64,000 bases of DNA from CAVUOA01 sp963742955 (GTDB lineage: Bacteria; Bacteroidota; Ignavibacteria; Tepidaquicellales; OLB5), in the NCBI GenBank assembly GCA_963742955.1, contig CAVUOA010000008.1, positions 1,488,001 to 1,552,000 on the forward strand, read 5' to 3'. The position numbers were made by a program, and so were the translations under genes. Position 1 is the stretch's first letter. Each line of letters begins with the position of its first letter. The notes under the pieces were generated by a model. That model was not told the origin of the DNA. It did not search any database and was given only the letters and a program-made list of their open reading frames with translations. This document shows, in pieces, positions 1 to 8,284 of this stretch.

Positions 1-50
1 TTCTTCCTGCCTGCAGGTCTACCTGTTGTAGACAGGCAGGCACTTCGTTC
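1..50. repeat. Palindromic CCTGCCTG-type intergenic repeat
   Basis: Two copies of the CCTGCCTG/CAGGCAGG core lie in opposite orientation around a short spacer. The same core recurs near 7575, 11965, 32680, 43270, 45610 and 51470, always between genes, so this is a dispersed short palindromic repeat family. Confidence 0.6.
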
Positions 51-82
51 AGAATTCATAAAAAAATTCAAAATTAAAAATT

Positions 83-802
83 ATGTCATTAGAAGATTTA
101 TCAGCCCGCTGGGATGCATATCTCGGCAAGCTAAAAGACCGCTATTACGAAATTATAAATTCCGCCGAAGGTCCCTTAACCGAAGTTATAAATAATCTGC
201 AGTATGATAATGTTATTATACATAACATCAAAACAGGATTATATAACCAGGCTGTAACACAGCTCGGACAGAAAGCCGAAGAAGGCTGGGGCAAGATGGA
301 AACCCAGATGGCGCAGTTCGGAAAGTTGTTCTGGAACCAGAAATCTGCCGAGCATCAGAAGATGACCGATTTTAAGGAATGGATGGAAGTTGAGTTCCTG
401 AAATTCGAAACAGACCTCTATGCAAGAGCAGCAAGAAAAATTCTTGAAAACGTTAAACAGCACATCGATGAAAAGAAAATGCACCGCTGCACACAATGCG
501 GAGCGGAACTTAATATTAATGTATATTCATTCATGGCTGTAAATATTAAATGCGATAGCTGCGGCTCAGTAAACACTTACCAGCCCGATGACAGGATAAG
601 AGCATTGGAATATTACGTTCTTAACAGCCTTGCAGAAGAGAAAGCGCTGCCGATGAAAATTAAAGCAAGGTATGATAAAGGCGCTCAAAAAGAATATTAT
701 GCTGTCTATTACAGTTACCTTATGGAGAATGTGCCCGATAAAAAAGAGTTCTATCAGCGCCAGATGGAGGAAAGAATAAAGAATCCGTTTTTTACCAGAT
801 AG
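83..802 (+). CDS. Zinc-ribbon hypothetical protein
   Basis: A 239-residue soluble protein that I do not recognise. It has no signal peptide or membrane segment. The first 130 residues look helical and charged. Around residues 135-165 there are two Cys-x-x-Cys pairs (RCTQCG and KCDSCG), a typical zinc-ribbon arrangement, and the tail after that is rich in Tyr, Lys and Glu. The next gene is about 490 bases downstream, so it is probably a stand-alone gene or the end of an operon that starts before the window. A nucleic-acid or protein-binding role would fit a zinc ribbon, but nothing here proves it. Confidence 0.7.
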   Translation: MSLEDLSARWDAYLGKLKDRYYEIINSAEGPLTEVINNLQYDNVIIHNIKTGLYNQAVTQLGQKAEEGWGKMETQMAQFGKLFWNQKSAEHQKMTDFKEWMEVEFLKFETDLYARAARKILENVKQHIDEKKMHRCTQCGAELNINVYSFMAVNIKCDSCGSVNTYQPDDRIRALEYYVLNSLAEEKALPMKIKARYDKGAQKEYYAVYYSYLMENVPDKKEFYQRQMEERIKNPFFTR

Positions 803-841
803 CCTTTTCGTATCATTGCGGTACCAAAAAAATCAAGGCTG

Positions 842-965
842 ATGAAAATTGGCTAAAATTATCTTCGCATTACAGGAAAATAACTCGTCCCCCGATTACT
901 TCGGGGGACTCAAACAGATTTTCCTGTGTCATTCTGCTCGAAAATTTTTTTACGCCAATTTTCAT
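842..965. repeat. Nested triple inverted repeat (long hairpin element)
   Basis: Three perfect nested arms: 842-853 pairs with 954-965 (12 bp), 872-881 with 918-927 (10 bp), and 887-895 with 901-909 (9 bp, 5-base loop). The stretch from 803 to 1240 has no convincing gene; a 66-codon reading frame over this element looks like chance. This could be a MITE-like element or a structured RNA. Confidence 0.65.
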
Positions 966-1116
966 AGGCTTGCATCAATATCAGACCTCAATCAGGATTT
1001 GTGGTTCAGTAAAAATTCTTCTTCAATAAATTACACCTCTTTTGATTAATATTTATATATCAAATTCAATAAAAGTTCCTCTCTCCTTCGGCTTGCTCCG
1101 ATAATTCATTATCCCC

Positions 1117-1140
1117 GTTGTTGGTCTTCTGACCAACAAC
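1117..1140. repeat. Hairpin repeat GTTGTTGGTC / GACCAACAAC
   Basis: A 10-bp perfect inverted repeat with a TTCT loop. A related hairpin with G/C-swapped ends lies at 7774-7797, so this is a second small dispersed palindrome family. Confidence 0.55.
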
Positions 1141-1242
1141 AACCCGAATTATTCGCTTTTACAAACTGTTACAATTGGGCGGAACATTCTTATTTTAAAA
1201 GAAGTTATATAGATAGGAATGTTCTTTGTCTAAATTTCTCAA

Positions 1243-1271
1243 TTGACAAAAACCCCATTATTCGTTATTCT
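1243..1271 (+). promoter_or_regulatory. Candidate sigma-70-type promoter
   Basis: TTGACA at 1243-1248 and TATTCT at 1266-1271 are separated by 17 bases, about 20 bases before the ATG at 1293. The match is good, but Bacteroidota-type primary sigma factors often use other boxes, so this is a candidate only. Confidence 0.35.
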
Positions 1272-1292
1272 TAAGCAAATAAATACAAAGCA

Positions 1293-1778
1293 ATGCGGAA
1301 AATTTCATTTATCCTCATAATTTTAGCCCTTATTGGAAGCATGAGCTATGCGCAATATAAAGAGATTCCCTATGATACCAAGGTTAAGCTTCAGAATAAT
1401 CATCTGATACTCGGATTTATTAACCCGAAAAATCTTTCGTTTACACATTCTTTCAATCTTTCATACGCGTCATTCGGCAGCGGTTCATATTCAATAGCAT
1501 CATATACAGGAACACTTTCTTACAAAGTGCTTAAGAACCTCAGCATGAGCGCTGATATTACAATGCAGTATTCGCCTTTTGCATCGATTAGCGGAAACAC
1601 ACCCGGGATGAATAATGATTTGCAAAAATCATTAAGCGGAGTTTATTTAAGCAGGCTTTCTCTGAATTACCAGCCGGCGAAGAATATGTTTATAAATATC
1701 CAGTATGTGAACAACAAAAGTAATTATTTCAACAACTACTGGGACGATTATTATTTTTCAAGATTCGGGGGATATTAA
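1293..1778 (+). CDS. Secreted beta-rich hypothetical protein
   Basis: 161 residues with a clear N-terminal signal peptide (MRKISFILIILALIGSMSYA, cleavage likely just after). The mature part alternates polar and hydrophobic residues and is rich in Ser, Tyr and Asn, as in small outer-membrane beta-barrels or surface proteins. It has no Cys and no T9SS sorting domain. It sits 20 bases upstream of the LytR_C gene on the same strand, so the two are likely co-transcribed with rsfS. The family is not recognised; periplasmic or outer-membrane location is inferred from the signal peptide and composition. Confidence 0.7.
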   Translation: MRKISFILIILALIGSMSYAQYKEIPYDTKVKLQNNHLILGFINPKNLSFTHSFNLSYASFGSGSYSIASYTGTLSYKVLKNLSMSADITMQYSPFASISGNTPGMNNDLQKSLSGVYLSRLSLNYQPAKNMFINIQYVNNKSNYFNNYWDDYYFSRFGGY

Positions 1779-1798
1779 CCATAACCATATCAGACTAA

Positions 1799-2305
1799 AT
1801 GCCTGAAACCTCTTCAAGCGGGTTTGTAAATAAGTTTAAGAACTATTCGCTCAATATCTTAATTGTTCTTCTTGCTGTACTAACCATATACCTGCTTTAT
1901 AATTTCATTAAACGCTCGACCACCGAACAGCCAGTGGAAAAACCCCCCACTGCCGATACTACTTTGCACAATCTTACAAAGCAGCCTTCGAGTAAAACTC
2001 TGCAGATTGATGTTCAGAACGGGAGCGGAATACAGGGAATAGCTGGCAAGGTAATGGAATACCTTCGCGCAGGCGGCTTCGACGTTGTTGAAATGGGAAA
2101 CTTTGCAGCTTCGGATATTAAAACATCGATGGTAATTGACAGGGCCGGGAATATGAGGAATGCAAAACGGGTTGCGGAGAGCCTCGGGATATCGGAGAAA
2201 TACGTTATTCAGCAGGTTAACAAAAACTATTTTCTCGATGCTACTGTTGTAGTAGGAAAAGATTACTTAGAACTTAATCCTTTTAAACAAGATAACACAA
2301 AATAA
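1799..2305 (+). CDS. Membrane-anchored LytR C-terminal domain protein
   Basis: 168 residues. One transmembrane helix lies near residues 17-37, followed by a Thr/Pro/Lys-rich linker and a C-terminal domain of about 95 residues (from LQIDVQNGSG onward) that matches the LytR_C family. That domain is often found in cell-envelope proteins, with or without an attached LytR-CpsA-Psr catalytic domain; here the catalytic domain is absent. It is followed after 8 bases by rsfS. This neighbourhood (LytR_C then ribosome silencing factor) is common in several phyla. A structural role in the envelope is likely, but the exact function is unknown. Confidence 0.75.
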   Translation: MPETSSSGFVNKFKNYSLNILIVLLAVLTIYLLYNFIKRSTTEQPVEKPPTADTTLHNLTKQPSSKTLQIDVQNGSGIQGIAGKVMEYLRAGGFDVVEMGNFAASDIKTSMVIDRAGNMRNAKRVAESLGISEKYVIQQVNKNYFLDATVVVGKDYLELNPFKQDNTK

Positions 2306-2313
2306 TATCGAAT

Positions 2314-2658
2314 TTGAATTCTAAAGAATTAGCGGCAGAGCTTGCAGAGTTAGCGCTCTCTAAAAAAGCTGAAAACATAAAAGTACTCGACCTCAGGAAA
2401 CTTACTACTATAACCGATTTCTTCGTAATCTGCACCGGGAATTCTGATACTCACGTTAAAGCCGTTGCCGATGCGGTAATGGACGGCTCTAAGGAGTTTG
2501 ATGAAAGACCGTGGCATAAAGAAGGCTTTGCACACAAAAGCTGGGTGCTGCTTGATTACGTTGAAGTAGTTGTGCATATCTTCTTGAATGAAACCCGTAA
2601 TTTTTATGCCCTCGAAAAACTCTGGGGAGACGCGGAAGTAACCGAAATAGGGGATTAA
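2314..2658 (+). CDS. rsfS: Ribosome silencing factor RsfS
   Basis: 114 residues, the usual length for the RsfS/Iojap family. RsfS binds ribosomal protein uL14 on the 50S subunit and blocks joining of the subunits when nutrients are scarce. Family features are visible: the ITDFFVICTGNSDTHVKA stretch near residues 33-50, WHKEG near 70, and the VHIF segment before an aromatic C-terminal helix. The start is a TTG codon 8 bases after the stop of the LytR_C gene; no ATG in frame would keep the conserved N-terminus. Confidence 0.93.
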   Translation: MNSKELAAELAELALSKKAENIKVLDLRKLTTITDFFVICTGNSDTHVKAVADAVMDGSKEFDERPWHKEGFAHKSWVLLDYVEVVVHIFLNETRNFYALEKLWGDAEVTEIGD

Positions 2659-2719
2659 TACGTTTCTCAATTTGTAGAATATCAACACTTAATTATTTTA
2701 TACCATAAATAACATTAAA

Positions 2720-4459
2720 ATGAAAAACTATTTTCCGGTTTCAGTTCTGGTTTTGGGAACATTATTTTTCCTTTTATCAGCTAACTTCATGCTTCAGACA
2801 GATGATGATGGGAGTAAATCAGCATCAATTGTTGTCCCAATAGACAGCTTAAAATCTCATGATATTTTTAACGATTACAGGCCTAATCTTGTTGTTCCGC
2901 CTTACGTTTATTATCCGCCCTTACCGGATAATCCGCCGGTTTACACAAATGTTAATATTTCAAATAATCCTCCTTCTCCGCATAATGAGCCTTCGGTGAA
3001 AATCAGCCATAAGGACCCTAACCGCGTAGTAGCAGGGTGGAGGGATTTCAGGATAAATTATAATCCGGCGTACAGAAGAGTGGGTTACAGCTATTCAACC
3101 AATGGCGGCACAACATGGGCTACCAGCGCACTGCTTGATTCTCTATTGCTGGGCAACGGACTGCTCCGCAACAGCGATGCTTCCGTAACTGTTGATACAG
3201 CAGGAAATTTTTATATTACAACTATTGCTTTAAATAATGTTAACGGAAACGGTACTCTGGCTGTTTATAAATCAACTGACGGCGGTATTACATTTCCTAT
3301 TGCTCAGTCACTTGCCCAGGGCTCAAACGAAGATAAGGAAATGATTACAACCGACCTTTCCCCGAACAGCCCGTACAGAAATAATCTATATATAAGCTGG
3401 TCAAGACTTAATCTGTCACCTGATATAAGATTGATAAGGTCAACCAACGGAGGCATAAACTGGTCAACACCTGTAATAGTGGCATCAAACTCCACCAACG
3501 GTCAGGGCTCTGACCCCGCAATTGGTCCCAACGGTGAAGTTTATGTTGCATGGACAAATTATTCATTCAACAGGACTTATTTTAACAAGTCAACTGACGG
3601 CGGCTTAACGTTCGGAACACCGCAGACTGTTTCTACAGGTACGCAGGCAATTATCCCGTTTTCGCAAACAGGTCCTACTACATTTCCTTCAATAGCAGTT
3701 GATATTTCGGGCGGACCCAGAAACGGGTATGTTTATGTGACATGGTGTGACGGCAGAAACGGCGATGCGGATATATTTATGATTCGTTCAACCGACCAGG
3801 GTACTACATGGTCATCACCAGTGAGAGTTAACAATGACCCCGTAAGCAACGGCAAATGCCAGGCATGGCCGTGGATAGCGGTTAATGACCAGGGTTTGGT
3901 ATCGATTGTGTTTTATGACACAAGAAACACACCCAATAACAATATCATCGAAGCATGGCTGGCGCGCTCAAGCGATGGAGGCTCTACATTTTCGAATGAA
4001 GTAATGAGCTCACAGCAGTCACCAACCGATGTTCCTAACACCGATGTCAGATTCGGAGATTATATCGGTGTTGATTTCTGGGGAAACAGAATTGTCCCTG
4101 TATGGACGGACGAAAGAGGCGGAGGGTTCGACCAGGAAATTTATACTGCCGTAGTTGATATTACTGTCGGCGTTCCTGCAGCTAACCAAATTCCAAACGG
4201 ATTTAACTTAGCGCAGAATTATCCCAACCCGTTTAACCCGTCAACTACAATAAAGTTTAACCTGTCAAAATCTTCCTTTGCCAGCCTGAAAATTTATGAT
4301 ATGCTCGGAAGAGAGGTTGCAACTCTTATTTCGGGAGGGCTTGAAGCCGGAAACCATGAGATTAAATGGAACGCTTCTAATTATCCCAGCGGTGTGTATT
4401 TCTATAAGCTCTCGGCAGGGGATTATTCCGATACAAAGAAAATGATTTTGACCAAATAA
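2720..4459 (+). CDS. T9SS-sorted BNR/Asp-box repeat protein
   Basis: 579 residues. A hydrophobic N-terminus (residues 5-25) acts as signal peptide. The body carries at least six Asp-box motifs of the S-T-D/N-G-G-x-T-W/F kind (for example STNGGTTW, STDGGITF, STDQGTTW), the hallmark of sialidase-like beta-propellers. The last 85 residues form a type IX secretion sorting domain, beginning LAQNYPNPFNPSTTIKF and ending in KKMILTK. The protein is therefore expected to be exported across the outer membrane and kept at the surface or released. Asp-box propellers serve many purposes, so sialidase activity should not be assumed. A strong terminator follows. Confidence 0.88.
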   Translation: MKNYFPVSVLVLGTLFFLLSANFMLQTDDDGSKSASIVVPIDSLKSHDIFNDYRPNLVVPPYVYYPPLPDNPPVYTNVNISNNPPSPHNEPSVKISHKDPNRVVAGWRDFRINYNPAYRRVGYSYSTNGGTTWATSALLDSLLLGNGLLRNSDASVTVDTAGNFYITTIALNNVNGNGTLAVYKSTDGGITFPIAQSLAQGSNEDKEMITTDLSPNSPYRNNLYISWSRLNLSPDIRLIRSTNGGINWSTPVIVASNSTNGQGSDPAIGPNGEVYVAWTNYSFNRTYFNKSTDGGLTFGTPQTVSTGTQAIIPFSQTGPTTFPSIAVDISGGPRNGYVYVTWCDGRNGDADIFMIRSTDQGTTWSSPVRVNNDPVSNGKCQAWPWIAVNDQGLVSIVFYDTRNTPNNNIIEAWLARSSDGGSTFSNEVMSSQQSPTDVPNTDVRFGDYIGVDFWGNRIVPVWTDERGGGFDQEIYTAVVDITVGVPAANQIPNGFNLAQNYPNPFNPSTTIKFNLSKSSFASLKIYDMLGREVATLISGGLEAGNHEIKWNASNYPSGVYFYKLSAGDYSDTKKMILTK

Positions 4460-4480
4460 CCGATAATTATACTTATTTTA

Positions 4481-4517
4481 AACTTCCGAAGTTTCTGAAA
4501 ATTTCGGAAGTTTTTTA
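4481..4517 (+). terminator. Rho-independent terminator
   Basis: An AACTTCCGAA / TTCGGAAGTT stem is followed by six T residues, 22 bases after the stop of the BNR-repeat gene. It also separates that gene from the convergent accC. Confidence 0.85.
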
Positions 4518-4567
4518 TTTAGTATATAATCTATTTTTGTGGTATCAGGCAGACGCGTCGTAATTTA

Positions 4568-5905
4568 CTAAGCCAGTCCTTCTTTCTCCACAAATCCCGT
4601 ATCAAAATTTCCGGCAATGAATCTTTCATTCTTCATTACTTTTTTGTGGAAGGGAATTGTTGATGCAACTCCTTCAATCACAAACTCATCGAGTGCGCGG
4701 TACATTCTTGCAATAGCCTCGTTTCTTGTATCGGCTGTAACAATAAGTTTAGCAATCATTGAATCGTAATACGGCGGTATCATATAACCTTCGTAAGCGT
4801 GTGTATCAACTCTTACCCCGATTCCGCCGGGCTGGTGGAAAGTTGTAATCCTTCCCGGTGACGGTGAAAATCCCCGCGAAGGGTCTTCGGCATTTATTCT
4901 GCACTCGATTGAATGCAGTACAGGTTTTGTCCTCTTCAGTTTCAATTTTTTGCCCGCTGCAGCGTTAATCTGCTCGCGGATCAGGTCAACTCCGGTGACC
5001 TGTTCGGTTACGGGATGTTCTACCTGTATACGCGTATTCATTTCCATGAAATAAAAATTCTTATGCTTATCAACAATGAACTCCACAGTTCCGGCGCCTT
5101 CGTAGTTAACTGATTTAGCTCCTTTAACGGCGGCAATTCCCATAGCCTGGCGGATTTCTTCATTAATAAATGGCGAGGGTGTTTCTTCAATAAGCTTCTG
5201 GTGGCGGCGCTGTATGGTGCAGTCACGTTCACCGAGCCAGATTACATTTCCGAATTTATCACCAAGCACCTGTATTTCGATATGGCGCGGCTCTTCGACA
5301 TATTTTTCCACATACAAATCGCCGTTGCCGAAAGCATTTAGCGCCTCATTAGTTGCCATGTCAAAATGTTTTTCAAGTTCATCTTCATTCATGACAACTC
5401 TCATTCCCTTGCCGCCTCCGCCTGCAGTTGCTTTGAGCAGTACAGGATAACCGGCTTCGCGGGCGATAACTCTTGCTTCTTCAGCATTCTTAACTATACC
5501 GTCACTTCCCGGCACAACGGGCACCAGGGCTTTGCGCATAGTCTCTTTTGCAAAAGCTTTGTCTCCCATTGCATTAATCATCTCTGCGCTGGGACCTATG
5601 AATTTTATTTTGGAGTCTTTGCAAATAGAAGAGAACTCCGCATTCTCTGCCAGAAAACCGTAGCCGGGATGAATTGCATCTGCATTTGTAATTGCGGCGG
5701 CGGCTATTATACGCGGTATGTTCAGATAACTTTCCTTCGAGGGAGCGGGACCTATACAAACCGCCTCATCTGCAAAGCGCACATGCAGCGAGTCTCTATC
5801 CGCAACGGAATATACAGCTACTGTGCGTATTCCCATTTCACGGCAGGTTCGTATAACTCTAAGAGCGATTTCGCCCCTGTTGGCAATTAAAATTTTCTTA
5901 AACAC
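4568..5905 (-). CDS. accC: Acetyl-CoA carboxylase, biotin carboxylase subunit
   Basis: 445 residues, the normal length. It carboxylates the biotin on AccB using ATP and bicarbonate, the first half-reaction of malonyl-CoA formation for fatty-acid synthesis. Visible landmarks are the N-terminal FKKILIANRGEIALRVIR, the ATP-grasp glycine loop GGGGKGMR near residue 165, the MEMNTRIQVEHPVTE active-site segment near 288, and the ECRINAEDP C-terminal domain. accB lies 18 bases upstream on the same strand and efp just before that, the usual order efp-accB-accC. Confidence 0.97.
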   Translation of the reverse strand: MFKKILIANRGEIALRVIRTCREMGIRTVAVYSVADRDSLHVRFADEAVCIGPAPSKESYLNIPRIIAAAAITNADAIHPGYGFLAENAEFSSICKDSKIKFIGPSAEMINAMGDKAFAKETMRKALVPVVPGSDGIVKNAEEARVIAREAGYPVLLKATAGGGGKGMRVVMNEDELEKHFDMATNEALNAFGNGDLYVEKYVEEPRHIEIQVLGDKFGNVIWLGERDCTIQRRHQKLIEETPSPFINEEIRQAMGIAAVKGAKSVNYEGAGTVEFIVDKHKNFYFMEMNTRIQVEHPVTEQVTGVDLIREQINAAAGKKLKLKRTKPVLHSIECRINAEDPSRGFSPSPGRITTFHQPGGIGVRVDTHAYEGYMIPPYYDSMIAKLIVTADTRNEAIARMYRALDEFVIEGVASTIPFHKKVMKNERFIAGNFDTGFVEKEGLA

Positions 5906-5923
5906 TTTTATATGGTGTTAAAT

Positions 5924-6421
5924 TTATTCCGGTTCAATCAGGAACAAGACCTGATTGTATTCGACAGGCTGAGCGTTTTCAACCATGATTTTTGCAACCT
6001 TTCCGCTTACCTCTGATTCAATTTCATTCATAAGCTTCATTGCTTCAATAATGCACAGCACATTTCCCACACCTACGCTTGTACCAATCTGAACATACGG
6101 GTCAGCATTAGGCGAAGGCGCCCTGTAGAACGTTCCCACTATCGGGGAGCGTACTTCGATAAGATTATCTTTAGCAGGAGCTTTTTCTGCGGCTTTTTCA
6201 TCAGCCTTGGGCGCTGCACCAGCCGGCGCTTCAGCAGGAGAAGCCATCGGCATCATCTGAGCGGGAGGAGCATACTGTATTATCTGCGGGGGAGCATCAT
6301 TTTGGGGCTTTGCTTTTACAACGCGGATTTTTGTGCCTTCTTCATCAATTTCAATTTCGGTTATATCGCAGGAGTCGATAATTTTAACCAGCTTCTTAAT
6401 GTAATTTAAGTCTGTTTTCAT
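5924..6421 (-). CDS. accB: Acetyl-CoA carboxylase, biotin carboxyl carrier protein
   Basis: 165 residues. The C-terminal biotinyl domain carries the biotin-accepting lysine in IEAMKLMNE (around residue 130), and the thumb-containing sequence precedes it. An Ala/Pro-rich flexible linker lies at about residues 45-85. It shuttles the carboxyl group between AccC and the carboxyltransferase. It is transcribed between efp and accC with short spacers (11 and 18 bases), so the three genes form an operon. Confidence 0.97.
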   Translation of the reverse strand: MKTDLNYIKKLVKIIDSCDITEIEIDEEGTKIRVVKAKPQNDAPPQIIQYAPPAQMMPMASPAEAPAGAAPKADEKAAEKAPAKDNLIEVRSPIVGTFYRAPSPNADPYVQIGTSVGVGNVLCIIEAMKLMNEIESEVSGKVAKIMVENAQPVEYNQVLFLIEPE

Positions 6422-6432
6422 TTTTGTATTTA

Positions 6433-6996
6433 TTATTTTTTTACCCGTTCCAGATATGCTCCGGTTCTGGTATCTACTTTAATCAGGTCACCCTCATTAA
6501 TAAACAAAGGTGCGTTAATTGTTGCGCCCGTTTCAACCTTAACAGGTTTAGTTCCGCCTGTGGCAGTATCGCCTTTAACTCCGGGAGGAGCTTCGGTAAC
6601 TTTCAGTGTAACATGCGGAGGGAATTCAACCGATATCGGTTTCTCGCCGTCGAACATTATTTGTACCGCTTCGCCTTCTTTCATGTACTGGCTTTGGTCA
6701 CCGATTATATCGTCGGAAATCGGCACCTGGTCATAATTATCGGTATTCATAAATACAAACCCCGAGCCGTCATGGTAAAGAAACTGGTAATTGCGCGTTT
6801 CAAGCCGTACAACTTCAATTTCCTCGCCCGAACGGAAGCGGTTTTCAATCATTTTGCCGTTTTTGAGGTTTTTCATTTTAACCTGGTAGAAAGCCCTCAG
6901 GTTGCCGGGTGTGCGGTGCTCATATTGGACAATTACGTGTAGTTCGTTATTGTATTTTATTACTAATCCGTTGCGTAGGTCTGATGTAGAACCCAT
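6433..6996 (-). CDS. efp: Translation elongation factor P
   Basis: 187 residues with the three-domain EF-P architecture. EF-P rescues ribosomes stalled on proline stretches. The domain I loop reads HRTPGNLRAF (residues 27-36), so the position that carries the modified lysine in E. coli (PGKGQAF) is Asn32. The C-terminal domain ends in the usual GDLIKVDTRTGAYLERV motif. From memory, green sulfur bacteria have a similar TPGNLRAF loop, which suggests a lineage feature and an EF-P that works without the EpmA-type lysylation. It is the first gene of the efp-accB-accC block. Confidence 0.96.
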   Translation of the reverse strand: MGSTSDLRNGLVIKYNNELHVIVQYEHRTPGNLRAFYQVKMKNLKNGKMIENRFRSGEEIEVVRLETRNYQFLYHDGSGFVFMNTDNYDQVPISDDIIGDQSQYMKEGEAVQIMFDGEKPISVEFPPHVTLKVTEAPPGVKGDTATGGTKPVKVETGATINAPLFINEGDLIKVDTRTGAYLERVKK

Positions 6997-7564
6997 AAAA
7001 TCTAAATTAACTCCTTTTTGACTGATTTTGATTAAAAATGGCCTGATTTCGTATAGAAACCGACCAAAATTGAATGATTTTTATTGGATTTCTTCAAATA
7101 TAGATATTCAATTTGTCAAAAACAAACCAAGATTTGAACCAGGATTTAAAGGATTGAGCGGGATTTTAATTAGAATCCTCCGCATTTTCACAAATTCACA
7201 AAAAAGTCATTACTTAAGTAATGAAATTAATTACTTGAATATCATGAGCTTAAATCTAAAAACTGCAAAACAAGTAATGAAACATGCAAATTTGATTTTG
7301 CGATTTTAAGCTGTTTTCGTCAAATTTTTTGAAAATGCAGAATTAAGTAATGAATCATATAAAAAACCGGCTCACTTAAAACGATATTGTCAAAGAACAC
7401 AACTGATTTAACAGATTACACTGATACCCCACCCCTGCCCTCCCCGAAGGGGAGGGGATATATACAAATATAACTGATTATATCAGGGAAATCAAGGTAA
7501 ATAATCTTATATATGAGCATTAAAAATCCCCGTTTCGGTTAAAAAGGGGAGGTTGACAAACTAT

Positions 7565-7989
7565 GTGGCGTCGGGCCTGCCTGCTGCAGGCAGGAATATT
7601 CCCGGTACAATCCGCTTTGCGGATTAATTATCAATCTATTCTCCGCGGGGTATTTACTTTTATCAGTCTATGGTCATCCGGATAATAATTTCTTGCGCTC
7701 GAAAACTCCCAATCCTCCGGTTTCTCTGCAAGCTTTGCTTTAACAGGATTAAAATGAATATAATTCATACCCCGTTGTTGGTGTTGTCACCAACAACAAA
7801 ATCACTTATTTTTAAATATGAACTATATCACTTAATTTATAATGTGCAGTCAGGTGTTACCACCTGACTGAATTTTAGCCGATAGATTTTTTGTGTCAGG
7901 TCGAAAGACCTGACACTACAGAAAATTAGAGAAGTAAATATTTAGGCATCTGCTAAATATACAGTCTGTCAGGTTTTACCCGACGCCAC
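7565..7989. mobile_element. Decayed RAYT/REP-type unit with inverted ends
   Basis: GTGGCGTCGGG at 7565-7575 has its exact reverse complement at 7979-7989. The 425-base unit between them holds a C-terminal transposase fragment on the minus strand and several hairpins. A related GCGGCGTCGGG ... CCCGGCG sequence occurs near 12412. This resembles a REP/RAYT element that has lost most of its transposase. Confidence 0.5.
7631..7768 (-). pseudogene. C-terminal remnant of a REP-associated tyrosine transposase
   Basis: Read on the minus strand, 45 codons from an ATG at 7768 to a stop at 7631 give a peptide containing YIHFNPVKAKL, then PEDWEFSS and NYYPDD. This is the conserved C-terminal signature of the Y1/IS200-like RAYT family. 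The N-terminal part, with the HUH motif and the catalytic tyrosine, is missing: upstream of this point the sequence becomes a GTTGTTGG hairpin. It is therefore a truncated, inactive copy left inside a repeat island. Confidence 0.75.
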
Positions 7990-8113
7990 GTTTAAGTCCT
8001 AAAGAAATAGGCATCCTGTTCATAAATAGGAAGGTGGCTGTAAATTTCTCTCAATATCCCACATTTCCCCCCAAACATAGAATTTCTTACCCAAAATTCT
8101 TATATTGCATGAT

Positions 8114-8153
8114 ATTTCCGCATGTGGAATATAGAATTTCCAAATTGTGGAAT
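8114..8153. promoter_or_regulatory. Tandem imperfect palindromes, candidate activator sites
   Basis: Two similar sites, ATTTCC-n4-GTGGAAT (8114-8130) and ATTTCC-n5-GTGGAAT (8136-8153), lie 56-95 bases upstream of a sigma-54 promoter. This is a usual position for enhancer sites of an NtrC-family activator. The role is inferred from position and symmetry only. Confidence 0.45.
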
Positions 8154-8208
8154 TAATGGACACAGAACATAAAATCCTGCCTTTTTACGACTATTTTAGT
8201 CCTTTTTT

Positions 8209-8223
8209 TGGCATAAGTATTGC
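8209..8223 (+). promoter_or_regulatory. Sigma-54 promoter of the ccm operon
   Basis: TGGCATA-AGTA-TTGC matches the sigma-54 consensus (TGGCAYR-N4-TTGC) at all the conserved -24 and -12 positions, with exact spacing. The first gene starts 62 bases after the -12 box. It implies that the operon is switched on by an NtrC-type activator. Confidence 0.75.
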
Positions 8224-8284
8224 GATTTTATTGTATGTTTCTGTGTTATAGAATTAACATTTACTAACTAAAATTAAAATAAAA

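Larger units (their letters stand above)
6997..8110. repeat. Intergenic repeat island
   Basis: More than 1.1 kb without a functional gene. It is AT-rich near efp (6997-7370). Further along it contains a CTCCCC/GGGGAG hairpin near 7440, a CCTGCCTG palindrome at about 7577, a RAYT transposase remnant (7631-7768), and hairpins at 7774-7797, 7847-7870 and 7893-7916 (the last with a GAAA tetraloop). Inverted GTGGCGTCGGG copies lie at 7565-7575 and 7979-7989. Confidence 0.7.

Noticed and set aside
849..1049. 66-codon reading frame after the zinc-ribbon gene
   Set aside because: It runs over the nested palindrome, has no ribosome site and no recognisable protein features; it is best explained by chance.
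7028..7309. 93-codon reading frame next to efp
   Set aside because: AT-rich sequence with no ribosome site or protein-like composition; likely the upstream region of efp.
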